Shown here piece after piece: positions 52,380-63,423 of a stretch of DNA of 64,000 bases. The notes beneath the pieces were generated by a model, which worked only from the letters and a program-made list of their open reading frames with translations, was not told the DNA's origin and searched no databases. Positions within the stretch are counted from its first letter, which is position 1. Each line of letters starts with the position of its first letter. The stretch comes from Castanea sativa (taxonomy: Eukaryota > Streptophyta > Magnoliopsida > Fagales > Fagaceae). A program made the translations under genes and the position numbers. The DNA lies in NCBI RefSeq assembly GCF_040712315.1, contig NC_134020.1:49833751-49897750 (forward strand), written 5' to 3'.

Positions 52380-52527
52380 TTGAGATATGGTAAAATCTCT
52401 AATGGTTAAATAAGAGATCTAGATTTCAATCTCCGCCTACACCAAAAACTTATTGGTATCTTGGTCTGATGATAAAGATTTATCATCAGAAGCGGACGCC
52501 ATAGATTGAAACTCTTTAAAAAAAAAT
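52380..52527 (+). mobile_element. SINE-like copy (best conserved of four)
   Basis: GTAAAATCTCTAATGGTTAAATAAGAGATC head, B-box-like GATTTCAATCTCC, then ACACCAAAAACTTATTGG, TGATGATAAAG, AGCGGACGCCATAGATTGAA and an A-run. The head plus B-box resemble a tRNA-derived SINE. Copies also at 17308, 33633 and 46495. Confidence 0.55.
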
Positions 52528-53305
52528 TATTTGAGTAATATCAATGGTAAGTTATAAAAATTAGAAGAATATGGACCACTTCAAAAAAGAATAATATCAC
52601 ACAAAAAAACCAAAAACCAAAAATTATAAAATTATATATTTGTAAAAATAGAGAGAGAGAGAGAGAAATCACTTTTAGAAAATCACTTTTCATATCCAAA
52701 AATAAATGTTTTCTACCTCTTGTATCCTTTGGGCAGTGAGACTGTTATGTCGGTTGAACTTCATCGTGTAAAGATTGAACTCAATAGGCCATTATTTTAG
52801 ATTCTCCAATTTCTGCTCTAATAAGGAGTGCATAATGCACATCTTGATTTTTGGAGGGTGAGTAATTTATAAATATATACCCATTGTCTATCGAAAGAAG
52901 AAGAAAATGAAGAGTTTCCCTTTAATTTGTTAGCTACCATGGATTTTGCTGGGTCAGGCCCTATTGATGGTCGATCCAACCTTTGCCAAAATTATAATAA
53001 TTTCTTATTTAATGTGATGAGATGCTACATAAGTTATAACGACCCATGTGTCTGTACATTTTTTTTTAAAGTTATCAAAATTACTTCTTTTTAAAATAAA
53101 TAAGAAAAAGTTATCAAAAATACTACTTAGCCATGTCCACAGATCCATGCTTGCCTATTCCAAAACAGGAAATGGGATTTGTTATTTCCTAGAGGCCACC
53201 AAGAAAGAACCGTATCCATTCAAGATAAAAATATATATAAAAAAAACACTGACCACTCTCTCTCTATCTCTCTTGTCTCTCTCAAACTACTGGTTTCCTT
53301 CTTCT

Positions 53306-53533
53306 ATGGCTTCCTTAATTCAGTTTCTTCTTCTTTGTTGCTCTTTTATTTATTTAGTTTTTTGTACCTTACCCACATATCTCCAGCTCAGAGATTTCAC
53401 ATACAAAATGCTCTAACTTCTCACCATCACCAAAGATGTTACAAGTTACAACCCACAAGTTACAACCCTCCAATACGTGACCAAAATTCATCATGGTACT
53501 CCACTTGTTCCAGTCAATCTTGTAATATTGTAG
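53306..53533 (+). pseudogene. Basic 7S globulin / EDGP-like aspartyl-protease fragment
   Basis: ATG at 53306 opens a signal-peptide-like segment (MASLIQFLLLCCSFIYLVF). In the same frame, after a TAA at 53414-53416, comes ITKDVTSYNPQVTTLQYVTK then HHGTPLVPVNLV. This is the N-terminus of basic 7S globulin/EDGP or xylanase-inhibitor-like proteins (pattern PVTKD...TLQYVT...TPLVPVNLV). It ends at 53533 just before the family's DLGG motif, so only about 70 of 430 residues remain. Upstream TATA-like ATATATAA at 53231. Confidence 0.7.
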
Positions 53534-53763
53534 TGTTTTTTAAAACTTTATTTTGAGTTAATACGTTTTAATGTTGTATTTTTGAGTCACTCATCACAAC
53601 TTCACAAGTAGTCTCTCTTCTTTTTATATCTTTGGTTTATATGTTTGTTTGTTTGTTTGTTTTTTATGGAGTTAATACAAATAATTATTTTGAATAAGAG
53701 AATTAAATTTATATCAAAATAAAATATTGATTAATTTGAATATGTGTTTGGGTGCGCCTATCA

Positions 53764-54052
53764 TCTATATATCTATATAATAGGTGAAGCAAAGAGAAAC
53801 TCCAATTGGAATTCTAAATTAGAATTCTAATATATTGTTGTGCCACATGTCAATGTAAATATGAAATTGGAGTCTAATTTGTAATTTCAATGTGGTTTTT
53901 GTTTTTTTCCTTTTTTTTTTTTCCACATCCGTGTATTTTCAGGTTCACCTCCTTTTTCCACATAGAATTTCAAATGAATCTCTTGGTATCAATGATGTAT
54001 GTATTTGGGTATTTTTATATCTTATAAAAGAAGAGGTTCTCCAAATATTCCG

Positions 54053-54111
<59 letters not shown>

Positions 54112-55568
54112 GGTGAAGCAGAGAGATATTGGAGTCTAATTTGTAATTCCGATGTGCTTCTTTTTTTTTCCCTTTTTTTTTTTCCACACTCACGTATTTT
54201 CAGGTTCAGCTCCCTTTTCCACATGGAATTTCAAAGGAATCTCTCGGTATCAATGATGCATATATTTGGGTATTTTTGTATCTTATATAAGAAGAGGTTC
54301 TCCATATATTCCGATTATATATATATATAATAGGTGAAGCAGAAAGAAACTCCAATTGGAATTCTAAATTAGAATTCTAATCTATTGTTGTGTCATGTGT
54401 CAATGTAAATATGAAATTTGAGTCTAATTTGTAATTCCGATGTGCTTCTTTTTTTTCCTTTTTTTTTCCACACCCGTGTATTTACAGGTTCACCTCCTTT
54501 TTTCACATCCACGTATTTTCAGGTTCACTTCCCTTTTTCACACCCATGTATTTTCAGGTTCAACTCCATTTTCCACATGGAATTTCAAAGGAATCTCTCA
54601 GTATCAATGATGCATGTATTTGGGTATTTTTGTATCTTATATAAGAAGAGGTTCTCTAGATATTCCGATTGTACTTGTCTTTACAATTTTCATGGTCCTG
54701 GTTTATGCTCTGCAAAATGAATTCCAACTATTCCTAAGGTTTGATTACTGCTTTCTTTCATCTGTTTATACTGTCGTTCATTTTTGTGTAAATTTTTTAT
54801 TGTTTAATTATATAATTTTGTGGTTTTCCTATGATTGATGTTGTACGTTTATTGTCTTTCATTTGCCTATACTTTCTTTCCTTTTTGTCAATAATTTTTA
54901 TTGTTTAATTATAAAATTGTTTTGTTTTCCTATCATTGATATTGCATGTTTTTTTTTTTTTTTCATAACACGTTATCAGCACGAATCTCTACCCAATTTC
55001 GAAAGGAAGTTGTAATCTCATTATTCTTCAAATATCAAAGATTATTTGTATAGTTTTCTCAACTCACTTAAGTTTTCTTTTAAGGAATTAGTACTTATCC
55101 TATTTGTTCGTCTTTACGTTTTATGCTCATAATTTTAGTGATTTTTAATTGATAATTTTTTTTATGAGATTCACGTTATTCTATTGTTATATATTGTTAT
55201 GAGATGCACGTTATGAGATTCATATTTAATTGATTAAAATATTTTGTTAAAAATGGTTTGTGATATAGCAACTTAATCATAGTTATATGTACCGTGTATT
55301 AATCAACCTTGAATATATATGTCTATGTAGCATTCTTTCATTAGACTTTTGTATGATAAAAATATTTGTTAAAAAATTACATAATACTAAGTTATATTAA
55401 ACATGAATAAACTAAGTCTTTTAAACATGACTAAACTCAAGATTAATAAATAAATAAATAAAAAACAAAACCAATAGTATCACTTAAATAATAAAATGCA
55501 ATATATTTATTTCCATTTTTTTATTAAATTATATCCATTCCCGTGTGGAAGCATGGGTTACATACTAG
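53764..55568 (+). mobile_element. Helitron-like non-autonomous element
   Basis: Begins TCTATATATCTATATAATAGG (21 bp) trimmed here to TCTATATATCTATATA at 53764 and ends CTAG at 55568, between host A and T. A hairpin (CCCGTG 55540-55545, CATGGG 55552-55557) lies 7-11 nt before the end. TC start, hairpin, CTRR end and A/T target are Helitron signs. Interior has repeated modules starting ATAGGTGAAGCA at 53780, 54107 and 54328, and CACGTTATCAGCACGA at 54969. No Rep/helicase. Confidence 0.6.
54055..54108. repeat. (TA)n microsatellite
   Basis: About 50 bp TA within the Helitron-like element; shorter TA tracts repeat at the same place in the later module (54317-54328). Confidence 0.9.
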
Positions 55569-55744
55569 TTTGTATAATATTAGGAGTAATTTTGTTATGA
55601 TTTTTTTCTTTTACTATCATGATAATCTCTTTTAAAAGAATGTTGAATTTGAATAATTTATTTAAAACTTAAAAACTATGCCATAACTTCGAAAAATATA
55701 GACCACCTCATATAGGAATAATACCAATCAAACATAAAAAAAAA

Positions 55745-55751
55745 ATATATA

Positions 55752-55798
<47 letters not shown>
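55745..55798. repeat. (AT)n/(GT)n microsatellite
   Basis: ATATGTGTGTGT followed by about 40 bp TA. Confidence 0.9.
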
Positions 55799-55799
<1 letters not shown>

Positions 55800-56534
55800 C
55801 ATATATTGTTAGAGATAGAAAGATAAAATAATTTTAGCATAGAATATCAAAATACGTTTTTTGTTGGATGTGTGAAGTTGCATATCAATTATCACCAATG
55901 AATCAGATATGATTTTGCGCTGCCAATAATTGGATAATACAACTAATGAATCGGTGAACATAAATCGTTGAACTTGTACACAACTACACATTTATCTATA
56001 GCATAGAATATCAAATTATAACGTGATCTAATCTGATGCAGTAGTTTTTTTTTTTTTGGCAAAAGGTAAGTAATATTTATAGATGAAGTAAGCCAGTTTG
56101 AAAAACATTATTCAAATTAGGTGGAAGATCTTCTATCCACACATCAAGATATACGGATCGAACTGCTCTTCTAGCAAGGAAATGAGCAAATTAATTACCT
56201 CCGCTCTTAGTATGCCTAAAACTCCACTTCTGTAGGGAACTTCATAGGTGGCAAATTTCTTCTATTACATGGGCATACATGGTCTTGGATGGTCCCTGGC
56301 GGTTGATAGCATTAAGGACCATCTGGCTGTCTCTTTTAAATTCCACTTGGAAAATACAAAGCTCCCTTCCAAAGTACACTACTCTTCTAGCTGCCATATA
56401 TAGCTTCCACTAAATCCACAAAGTGTGGTAACTGAATTCATGGTCGGCCCTAGGCCTAGGCTATTTTGGCCATGGCCTAAGGCACCCTAATATAGAAAGA
56501 CCTTTAAATATGAATACAAATTCTCTGTACTATA

Positions 56535-56833
56535 GGTCCGTTTGGATAGAGCTTATTGCTGAAAACTGAAAACTGAAAACTGAAAACACTGTAGCAAAAT
56601 AATTTTTAAATGTGTGAATAGTATTGTGGGACCCATTTTTAATATTTTTTTCTGAATAAAATGCTTGTGGGTCCCATGAACAGTGCGTAAAAAGTGCGTG
56701 AACAGTGAAATTGGTTTCCTGCACAGTAAAATACCGTGCATGAACAGTACCGGTTACTGTTCATGCACGTTGAAAAAAAAAAAAAAGCGCAGAATCGCTG
56801 GACGTGGCCACAAAACGCTGTATCCAAACTCAG
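56535..56833. mobile_element. MITE, 299 bp
   Basis: GGTCCGTTTGGATAGAGC and GCTGTATCCAAACTCAG are inverted ends; ACTATA flanks both (56529-56534, 56834-56839). Interior has CTGAAAA repeats and two GAACAGT/ACTGTTC inverted words. Absent from copy 1. Confidence 0.75.
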
Positions 56834-56960
56834 ACTATATTTTGTATTTTACTTTATGTTCTACCAATCATAGTTTGTTATATATTTATTTAACTTTTCT
56901 TATATAATAAAATGAAAAAAAAAAACAAATAATAAGTTGTGATTGGTGGAACATAAAGTG

Positions 56961-57544
56961 CAGGGACGGAGCCAGGACTTGGAGTTAGGAGGGCGACTCT
57001 ACTGCTAGCTGTGTGCGGTGGCCCTAGTCTTTGAGTCTATTGCTTTACTACTAAGGATTTTTGTTTAAAATTTTTTAAATGGCCAAATTGTTTGTTTGGG
57101 GTAAAATAGATTGATTGGGCTTAATTTTTTTAGTTTTATTATTGGTAATTTTTGTTGTTGGGCTAGTTTTTCTGGACTTGTATATTTTGTTTTAGATTTA
57201 ATTAATTGATTTTTTATGTCCTTTAAAAGGTGAAAAATGCTAAAACTATAAATTTTTTTACAAATTGCTAATATGGTGAGTAGTTATTGATAAGTAAAAA
57301 GTGATGCAAGTGTACGAACCAATAAAAATTTGCTACCTCAATAGTTTGTATAAACGTTGTAAAAACATTTGTGGCTATAACATTACTCTCAAAAGAATTG
57401 ATGGCATTAGTAAGGGGGGCAAAATGTAATTTTATTGAACAAAATTGCTAAAATTAGTAACAATTAATATAGTAATTTAAAAAAAAAAAATTATTTTCGG
57501 GGGGGGGCATTGCCCCCCCTAGCCCAATAATAGTTCCGTCCCTG
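56961..57544. mobile_element. hAT-type MITE with perfect 8-bp target duplication
   Basis: CAGGGACGGAGCC ... TTCCGTCCCTG inverted ends, ATAAAGTG on both sides (56953-56960, 57545-57552). Copy 1 has the empty site ATCAAGTG. 584 bp, no transposase. Confidence 0.92.
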
Positions 57545-58948
57545 ATAAAGTGGAACACAAAATGTGGTACAGAAGATTAGTATTCCTCAAATATGGGGTG
57601 GCATGGTCTTTTTTTTTTTAATTAAATAAAAAATGTGAATTAGGTGTACATGTTTTGCTCATTCTTAAGAATGTCTAAAATATTAGATTTATACTAGTAT
57701 ATTAAAACTTTTGTTACATAGGTTCTATAAATTGATGTGCTAATAATTCAATATTCATTGATTCTCTTGTTGAAGGGAAACCTCGTTACCACATTGGTTT
57801 GTAAGTTTTTTGTACTAAAACTTGTAGTTTTTTGTAAGTTTTTTCTCCACCAAAAAAAAAAAAAATCATTAATAGATATAAAACCCAGTCACCATTTAAT
57901 GAATAAAAAATGCTAAAACTAATACAATTTTTACCACAAAAAACTTACAAATTGATGTAACAGGAATATGATCAGTGTCACTTAAACAATATAATAAATG
58001 AATGTTTCAAATTTTTTTTTTTTATCGGTGATATATTAGTTTGTAAAACTTATATAGTAAGTACCATTAACTCAATTAGTCATAAATGACTAAGTATTAT
58101 CTAAGTAATATTGAGATGTAAAAAGGCTCCTTTAAATTTTTTTCCTTAAGCCTCAAACTATCTTGAGCCGGTCCAGGAATTTTCTGGCTAAGAGTTGCTA
58201 TGAAAGTCCCACAAAACTCTTGAATCACCACACCAATTCGAGCTAAAGATAGATTAGGATAAATAAAAAGCTCCATCAAAGTTTGTTTTGTAAAGGCCTT
58301 CAGGTGGAGGATTCCATCTGACCACACCTTGGTGCTGTATTTTCTTAGGTTGTTTTCTGTGTACTTCCAGGAACTCATGGAGGAGTTCTTTTGCTTATGA
58401 GGCCTGTTCACCTAATGCCCGTGTAGGTTTCTGTTCATCTAACCACACCTTGGTGCTGTTATTTTTACCCTATGATAAGGAATAATAAAGTACAATAATC
58501 CCTATATATCCTTTGTCACACACTACTCAAATAATTATGTTTTGAATATCTTACAGGGAAAAATAATAATTTAGTTTTGTATATCACAAACTTAAAAAAA
58601 ACCAAATACAAAATTAAAATAATTTAAATTTGAAATTTTCATGTAGCATTCCACATAACAAGGAACCATGTTCGAGACTAGGAAGGCAGACCAGTAAATA
58701 AGGATTTAGCAATTGATTTTGACTTATCAACGCTTAATGTACATGTACTTGTTAGTTTTTAGACCGTTGAACAAACAATGTTTAACAAATTTTATGCTAA
58801 GTTCTTAATTAAGTCATCTATGCAAGCCTTAAGTTAAACATAAATCAAACATATTAGGTATTAGAAATCTAAATAACATAAGAAATGATGACCAGTAGTG
58901 ACTCTAGGAAATTTCTTCAAGGTGGTTAATAAGAAACTTAATAAAATT

Positions 58949-59790
58949 TGTAGAGTTATTTAGACCCTTTAAACACAATTGGATTAACTTAGTTAGCAAG
59001 CCAAGTTATTACTTAGTCCAAATTCTAGATCTAGGTTAACACAATCATATAATCATATCAATGTAAAGTGCGGAATATAAAAACACAAAGATATGATGAC
59101 CTAAGAAAACCAAATCGGTAAAAAACCTGGGGAGGATTTAACATACCTATCCTCAAGGTAAACCTGAATCCACTATGAAAGAATTGAAGTTGTACAATAG
59201 TGACTTAAACCACTAATATCCTATTGCTACCCACCAGTAGAAACTTACTGACACGACCACGTGTAAGCTCTGAGACCACGGACTTCTTCTTTCTTGAATT
59301 CTCCAGCAAGTACAAGCACTCCCACTTGTGTATCTTTAAGCTTTTATGGCAGCAACTGAATGATCACAAGTTCTCGATGAAATCTCCTTCTTGATAATCC
59401 TAAGCTTGTGTGAAGGCAAGCACCTCTCAGATTTGACAAGAGATTCACACAAACAGCAATATGAGCAACCTAAAAAACGTGACTAGGGTTTGCTTTTTAT
59501 ACCTAGGGCAAAACATAAAACCCTACACGTCATATGGACTTAGGGCTGAGTTGGAAATTCTGCAGAAAAAACAATCTGCATGACTTTCGATCGGTCGAGT
59601 CTAATTTTCAATCTATCGAGTCAGGCAGAAATGCACAGTAACTTCTGCAGTTAACTCGATTCCAACTTTACATAAATAACATACTTTGAGCAAGTCTAAA
59701 ATATAACTAGACACCTATTTTGATCATGGTTTGCCAACAATACACATTAGAGTTTTAATACATTAGTTCCTAAGTACTTAGAATCTAACA
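58949..59790 (-). mobile_element. 3' LTR of a Copia element
   Basis: TGTAGAG at 58949, GAATCTAACA to 59790 (TG...CA), 842 bp. On the minus strand it is preceded by a purine tract (GCCAAAGGAGGAGTT, 59791-59805), the polypurine tract that primes second-strand synthesis. So this is the 3' LTR and the interior lies to the right. GATCGGTCGAG-like words occur at 59587-59620. Confidence 0.8.
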
Positions 59791-60305
59791 AACTCCTCCT
59801 TTGGCAATCTGTGACAAAACACAACTAAAAAGCTCAAAGTTTACAATGAAAAGCCATTTACAAAAATATGCCCATTATAACAAATCCAATCCTAACTACT
59901 ATCCATCAGTTGCAAGTGTAGACAACAGCTCAATTGAATCAACCTGTATATTTCCTGAAACACTAAACAAAACGCATAAACGTATGTGTGGAAAATACAA
60001 GTAAACAAAAATAAAAATCTTGATTTCACAAAACACAAAATATAGACAAATATCAATGAATAACTCATAATCATAAGTCTATAAGCAGTGAAACAAGAAT
60101 CATATCCAAAAATAGAATGAAACTCCCCTTAACATGAATACTACAAGAGCCAAAAACAATAAGTACAAAGTGAAGCACCTAGATACAATCTAATCTCCAG
60201 AGGCTCTCACAAAAACAAAGTCCAAATCTCCAAAATCTCCAAAACTCCCCCTAACTAGATACAAAAGCTACTTCCCCTTTTTGTGACGGAATGCCAAAGG
60301 ACAAA

Positions 60306-61409
60306 TCAGAATCCATCATTAAAAGGAGGTGGCGAAGACGAACGTTTAAGAAGCGCCAAATCTGCACGCAAAGCACGAATCTCATCAAGAATGTCCACCA
60401 AAATCTGACTATGAGTCGCCTTAACGGTCACGATAGACTCCAAAGTACGATGAATATCAAAGTCATCCGAAGTCGATGATGGAGGAACATCAGCAGTAGC
60501 ATCACCTACAGGATCAGCACACTCCTCACTAAAGGGAACACCTGTAGAAGAAGAAGGGGGTACGGTACCAGAAGACTCAACTCTAGGACGTTTAGAGCGC
60601 TCTCTCATCTGAAAAGCCCTTTGCCTAAGAAAAGTGGCACCTATGGGAGCAATAACATGGACAGGCTCAGAAGCGGGGAAGTCAGACAAACCTAAAGACA
60701 ACAAAATCCTATGAGTGAAAATATGATGAAAAAGAGCATGAGCCGTAGAGGAACTCCTATAAACTTCGTTCAAAGAACGAAGAAACATATGAGGAAAAAT
60801 AATAGGAGCATTCGTAACAAGAGCATACAAAAATGCACATTGCTCCAAAGGAATGGTATGCAAATGCGAAATAGGCCACAAGGAATGACACGCTATTCGA
60901 AAAAGAAGATAGGTAGACTCAATGAGCTTAGCAGAAATGATCCGAGGATCAGAACCCCACCGGATAGAAGTACTAGTGATGTATAACATGATGTCGTCTA
61001 GGGGAGGAGACACATCATAGGGGTAAACAGGATGCTGAACAAGAGGCACCCCAAGAGCATTAGTCATTACCGAAAGGGTAATGGTGTACTCATCACCACG
61101 AATCCAACGCCTCACAAGAGTGCCAGAATCATAGGGGTGAATAGAGAGGTTCGAATAAAACTCTCTAATCAAGATGGTTGGAGGAGGGGAATCAAAATCC
61201 AAAAGAGACAACCAGCCTCGACTCTCAAAGTTTGCCCTAATGGCAGGATCAAGCTCTTCTAACAGAACCCTACGCTCAGCCTAAATCTTTCTCTTAATGT
61301 TAAGGGTCTCAAAGGTCTCTTGGTGCTTCGCACTTAAGAATCTGTCACTCTCAAAGGAGGGGTCAGAAGAATAAGTGGATGACCTATTGGCTCTAGTCTT
61401 TCTAGGCAT
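60306..61409 (-). pseudogene. ORF in env position of the Copia element
   Basis: From ATG at 61409 (MPRKTRANRSSTYSSDPSFE) to a stop at 60306, 367 codons with one in-frame TAG at 61281-61283. Domain-like core (ILIREFYSNL, TITLSVMTNALGVPL, FPHMFLRSLNEVYRSSSTAH) resembles the 'putative plant transposon protein' family. The C-terminal third is Ser/Pro-rich with a coiled-coil-like tail (ILVDILDEIRALRADLALL). Same strand as the element, between the missing pol and the polypurine tract. No membrane segment like a real env was seen. Function unknown. Confidence 0.65.
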
Positions 61410-63423
61410 GGTGCTAGAATTAGAAACAGAGATACAATAGAAAGAATAAACAAAACATAAGGGCAGACTGCAAGTTAGCACAACAACAAAAAATCTATAT
61501 GATGCATGAACAAATAAATGTCATGATGCATGCTCTAATGCAGTAACAACAAGTTCAAATTTTTAAGTTTAGAATCACAAAATTGGCTTAAGCATAGAGT
61601 TTAAAAACAAAAACTCCAAAATTCTGAAAAACCACTGGTAGAAATTTTACTCAATTGACCAATTGATCATCAAACAAGTTAGAGAACAGTTTATAATGAT
61701 CAATTATATCAAAACAACAAGCCAATTCCATCAATCAAACTCAATGTGAACAAAATCCCCAATTCAGATCAATACAAGCCCTAGAATTTTCAATTCTTCA
61801 GAAAACACCAATTTGATCAAATTAAACACTATAGATCATGATTATAGTATTGAATGGCAAAAACCCATTGATCAATTTCAAAAATAAGACTTGAATCACC
61901 AAAAACCCCAAAATATGCTTAGGTCCAAAAATTCCTCTTAAATGCATGATTTTAGGCATGAAACATGAAATAAAATGCAAAAGAAAGGGTATAAAGGTCA
62001 TACCGGCCTTGGGAGAGAAAAACCTTGCAAAAAGAACGAAGAAAAATGACAAAAATTTGATTGGAGCCTTGACCGGATCATATAGAGAGAGAAAAGTCGA
62101 AAAACTTTTTGAAAAGTAGATGAACACGTGAAAAGAAATCCTTTTTAAAAAAGTCTCTACACGATTTTCAATCGATCGAAAAACAGATTCAATCGGTCGA
62201 AAATGCTTCGATTGATCAAAAACCAATCGAGCACCGATTGAAACAAACAGAGGCTAACCAAAAATTTAATCGCAATTTCGATCGATCAAAAAACAGGTTC
62301 GACCGGTCGAAATTCTGGAAAACACAGTTTTTGAAAAAATAGATCATTTTTGTGCAGAAACTCCTCAAAGCACTAAATTTTATGAATAAAATGCATGAGT
62401 ATGAGATGAAATGCTTTTCAAAAACATATGTTTGGAACCCAGTTTTCCCAAAATTTAGATTTTCAAACATTTTCCATGAATTCTCAAGCATCTAATCTAT
62501 TTTGCATAAAACTCAAGGCATTTTTAAACTTGGTTGGTCAGACCAAAAACACATACAATAACATGTACAAATTTTAGCAAAGAGTAACTTGTGTAGTGTG
62601 TGTAACTAGCAAAAACTTGAGATACATGGAGGTGACATGTAAGTGGAAGTCAACCACAAAGTCTATAAAATTCATCACAAAGAATTTGAATGAGACTATC
62701 ATCTAAAGAGTTACATCATATAACTCTCACATCTCTTAGATCATAAGCTTGCAATCATGTAAGTTTCTTGATTTTACCTCATATTGTACACACAAATTTT
62801 AATTGTTTGAGAAACTTATTAAGAATAGCCGAGATAATGTACACAACAATTATAGTTATTTGATTTAGCATTCAGTCCAATAATGTACACACCAATTTTA
62901 ATTATATAAACCGAGGCTACACCTTATGTTCTTTTTGTGCATGTGCTACACTTTCGTGAGCACAAAATCTTACGATATGCACTAAGGTGTTCATGATTGG
63001 CTAGTAAACAATAGTGAGATGGTTATTTATGCCTTTCTCAAAAGGTTCAAGTCCGACAGTCAAAAACTTGTGACTTCAAGATCACGACAAAGTAGTCAAA
63101 AACTACAAACATCTTCCCACACAACATGCACTACAAAACTTTAACTAGTAAAGTGCAAGAAATAAGCTCATCCAAGCTAAACACAGTACATAAACATGGT
63201 ATGTGTAAATAAAATGACCAACCTTGTTTTCAAAACCAAGAGAATAAATGCACAACACATTTTGCTTCCACCTTTCTCCTTTTTAAAATTTTTTTTTATG
63301 ATAAAAATAAACAAAACCTAGAATGAAATGCATGAATGCTATGCAATGCAAATCCTAGAAAAACAATAAAAAGATGGTCAGAAAGAGTAGAGCAATGAAG
63401 CACAAGGACCATGTCAGAAAGAC
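61410..63423 (-). other. Copia interior without coding domains
   Basis: Where RT, RNase H and integrase should be, only AT-rich non-coding sequence is seen. 62165-62310 carries about eight CGATCGA/CGGTCGA-type words (TCGATCGAAAA and variants). The 62500-63400 part has no ORF of note. Confidence 0.6.

Larger units (their letters stand above)
56439..58176. mobile_element. hAT-like element nested in the LINE, copy 2
   Basis: Ends CATGGTCGGCCC and GAGCCGGTCCAG, the counterpart of 14169-15117. It is longer because it hosts two further insertions. Confidence 0.6.
56050..58410 (-). mobile_element. LINE 3' fragment (RNase H) in copy 2
   Basis: Minus strand. 58200-58300 encodes NLSLARIGVVIQEFCGTFIA, and after the nested element 56050-56400 encodes QMVLNAINRQGPSKTMYAHV, FAHFLARRAVRSVYLDVWIE and a final QTGLLHL then stop. 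Together these are the RNase H tail of a plant L1-type LINE. Two stops lie in the last part. T-run at 56044-56057 marks the poly(A) side. Confidence 0.75.
55830..58945. repeat. Copy 2 of the triplicated segment
   Basis: Matches copy 1 (13430-16030) in the same orientation with the LINE and nested hAT-like element in place. It differs by two extra insertions (56535-56833, 56961-57544) and lacks the Tourist-like MITE of copy 1. Confidence 0.85.

Noticed and set aside
53892..54838. ORFs of 74-100 codons in the Helitron-like element
   Set aside because: Different frames of the repeated modules and TA tract; no Rep or helicase motif.
60711..61262. Plus-strand ORFs opposite the Copia env-position ORF
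   Set aside because: The minus frame has domain-like content and spans 367 codons; the plus frames are short and basic.
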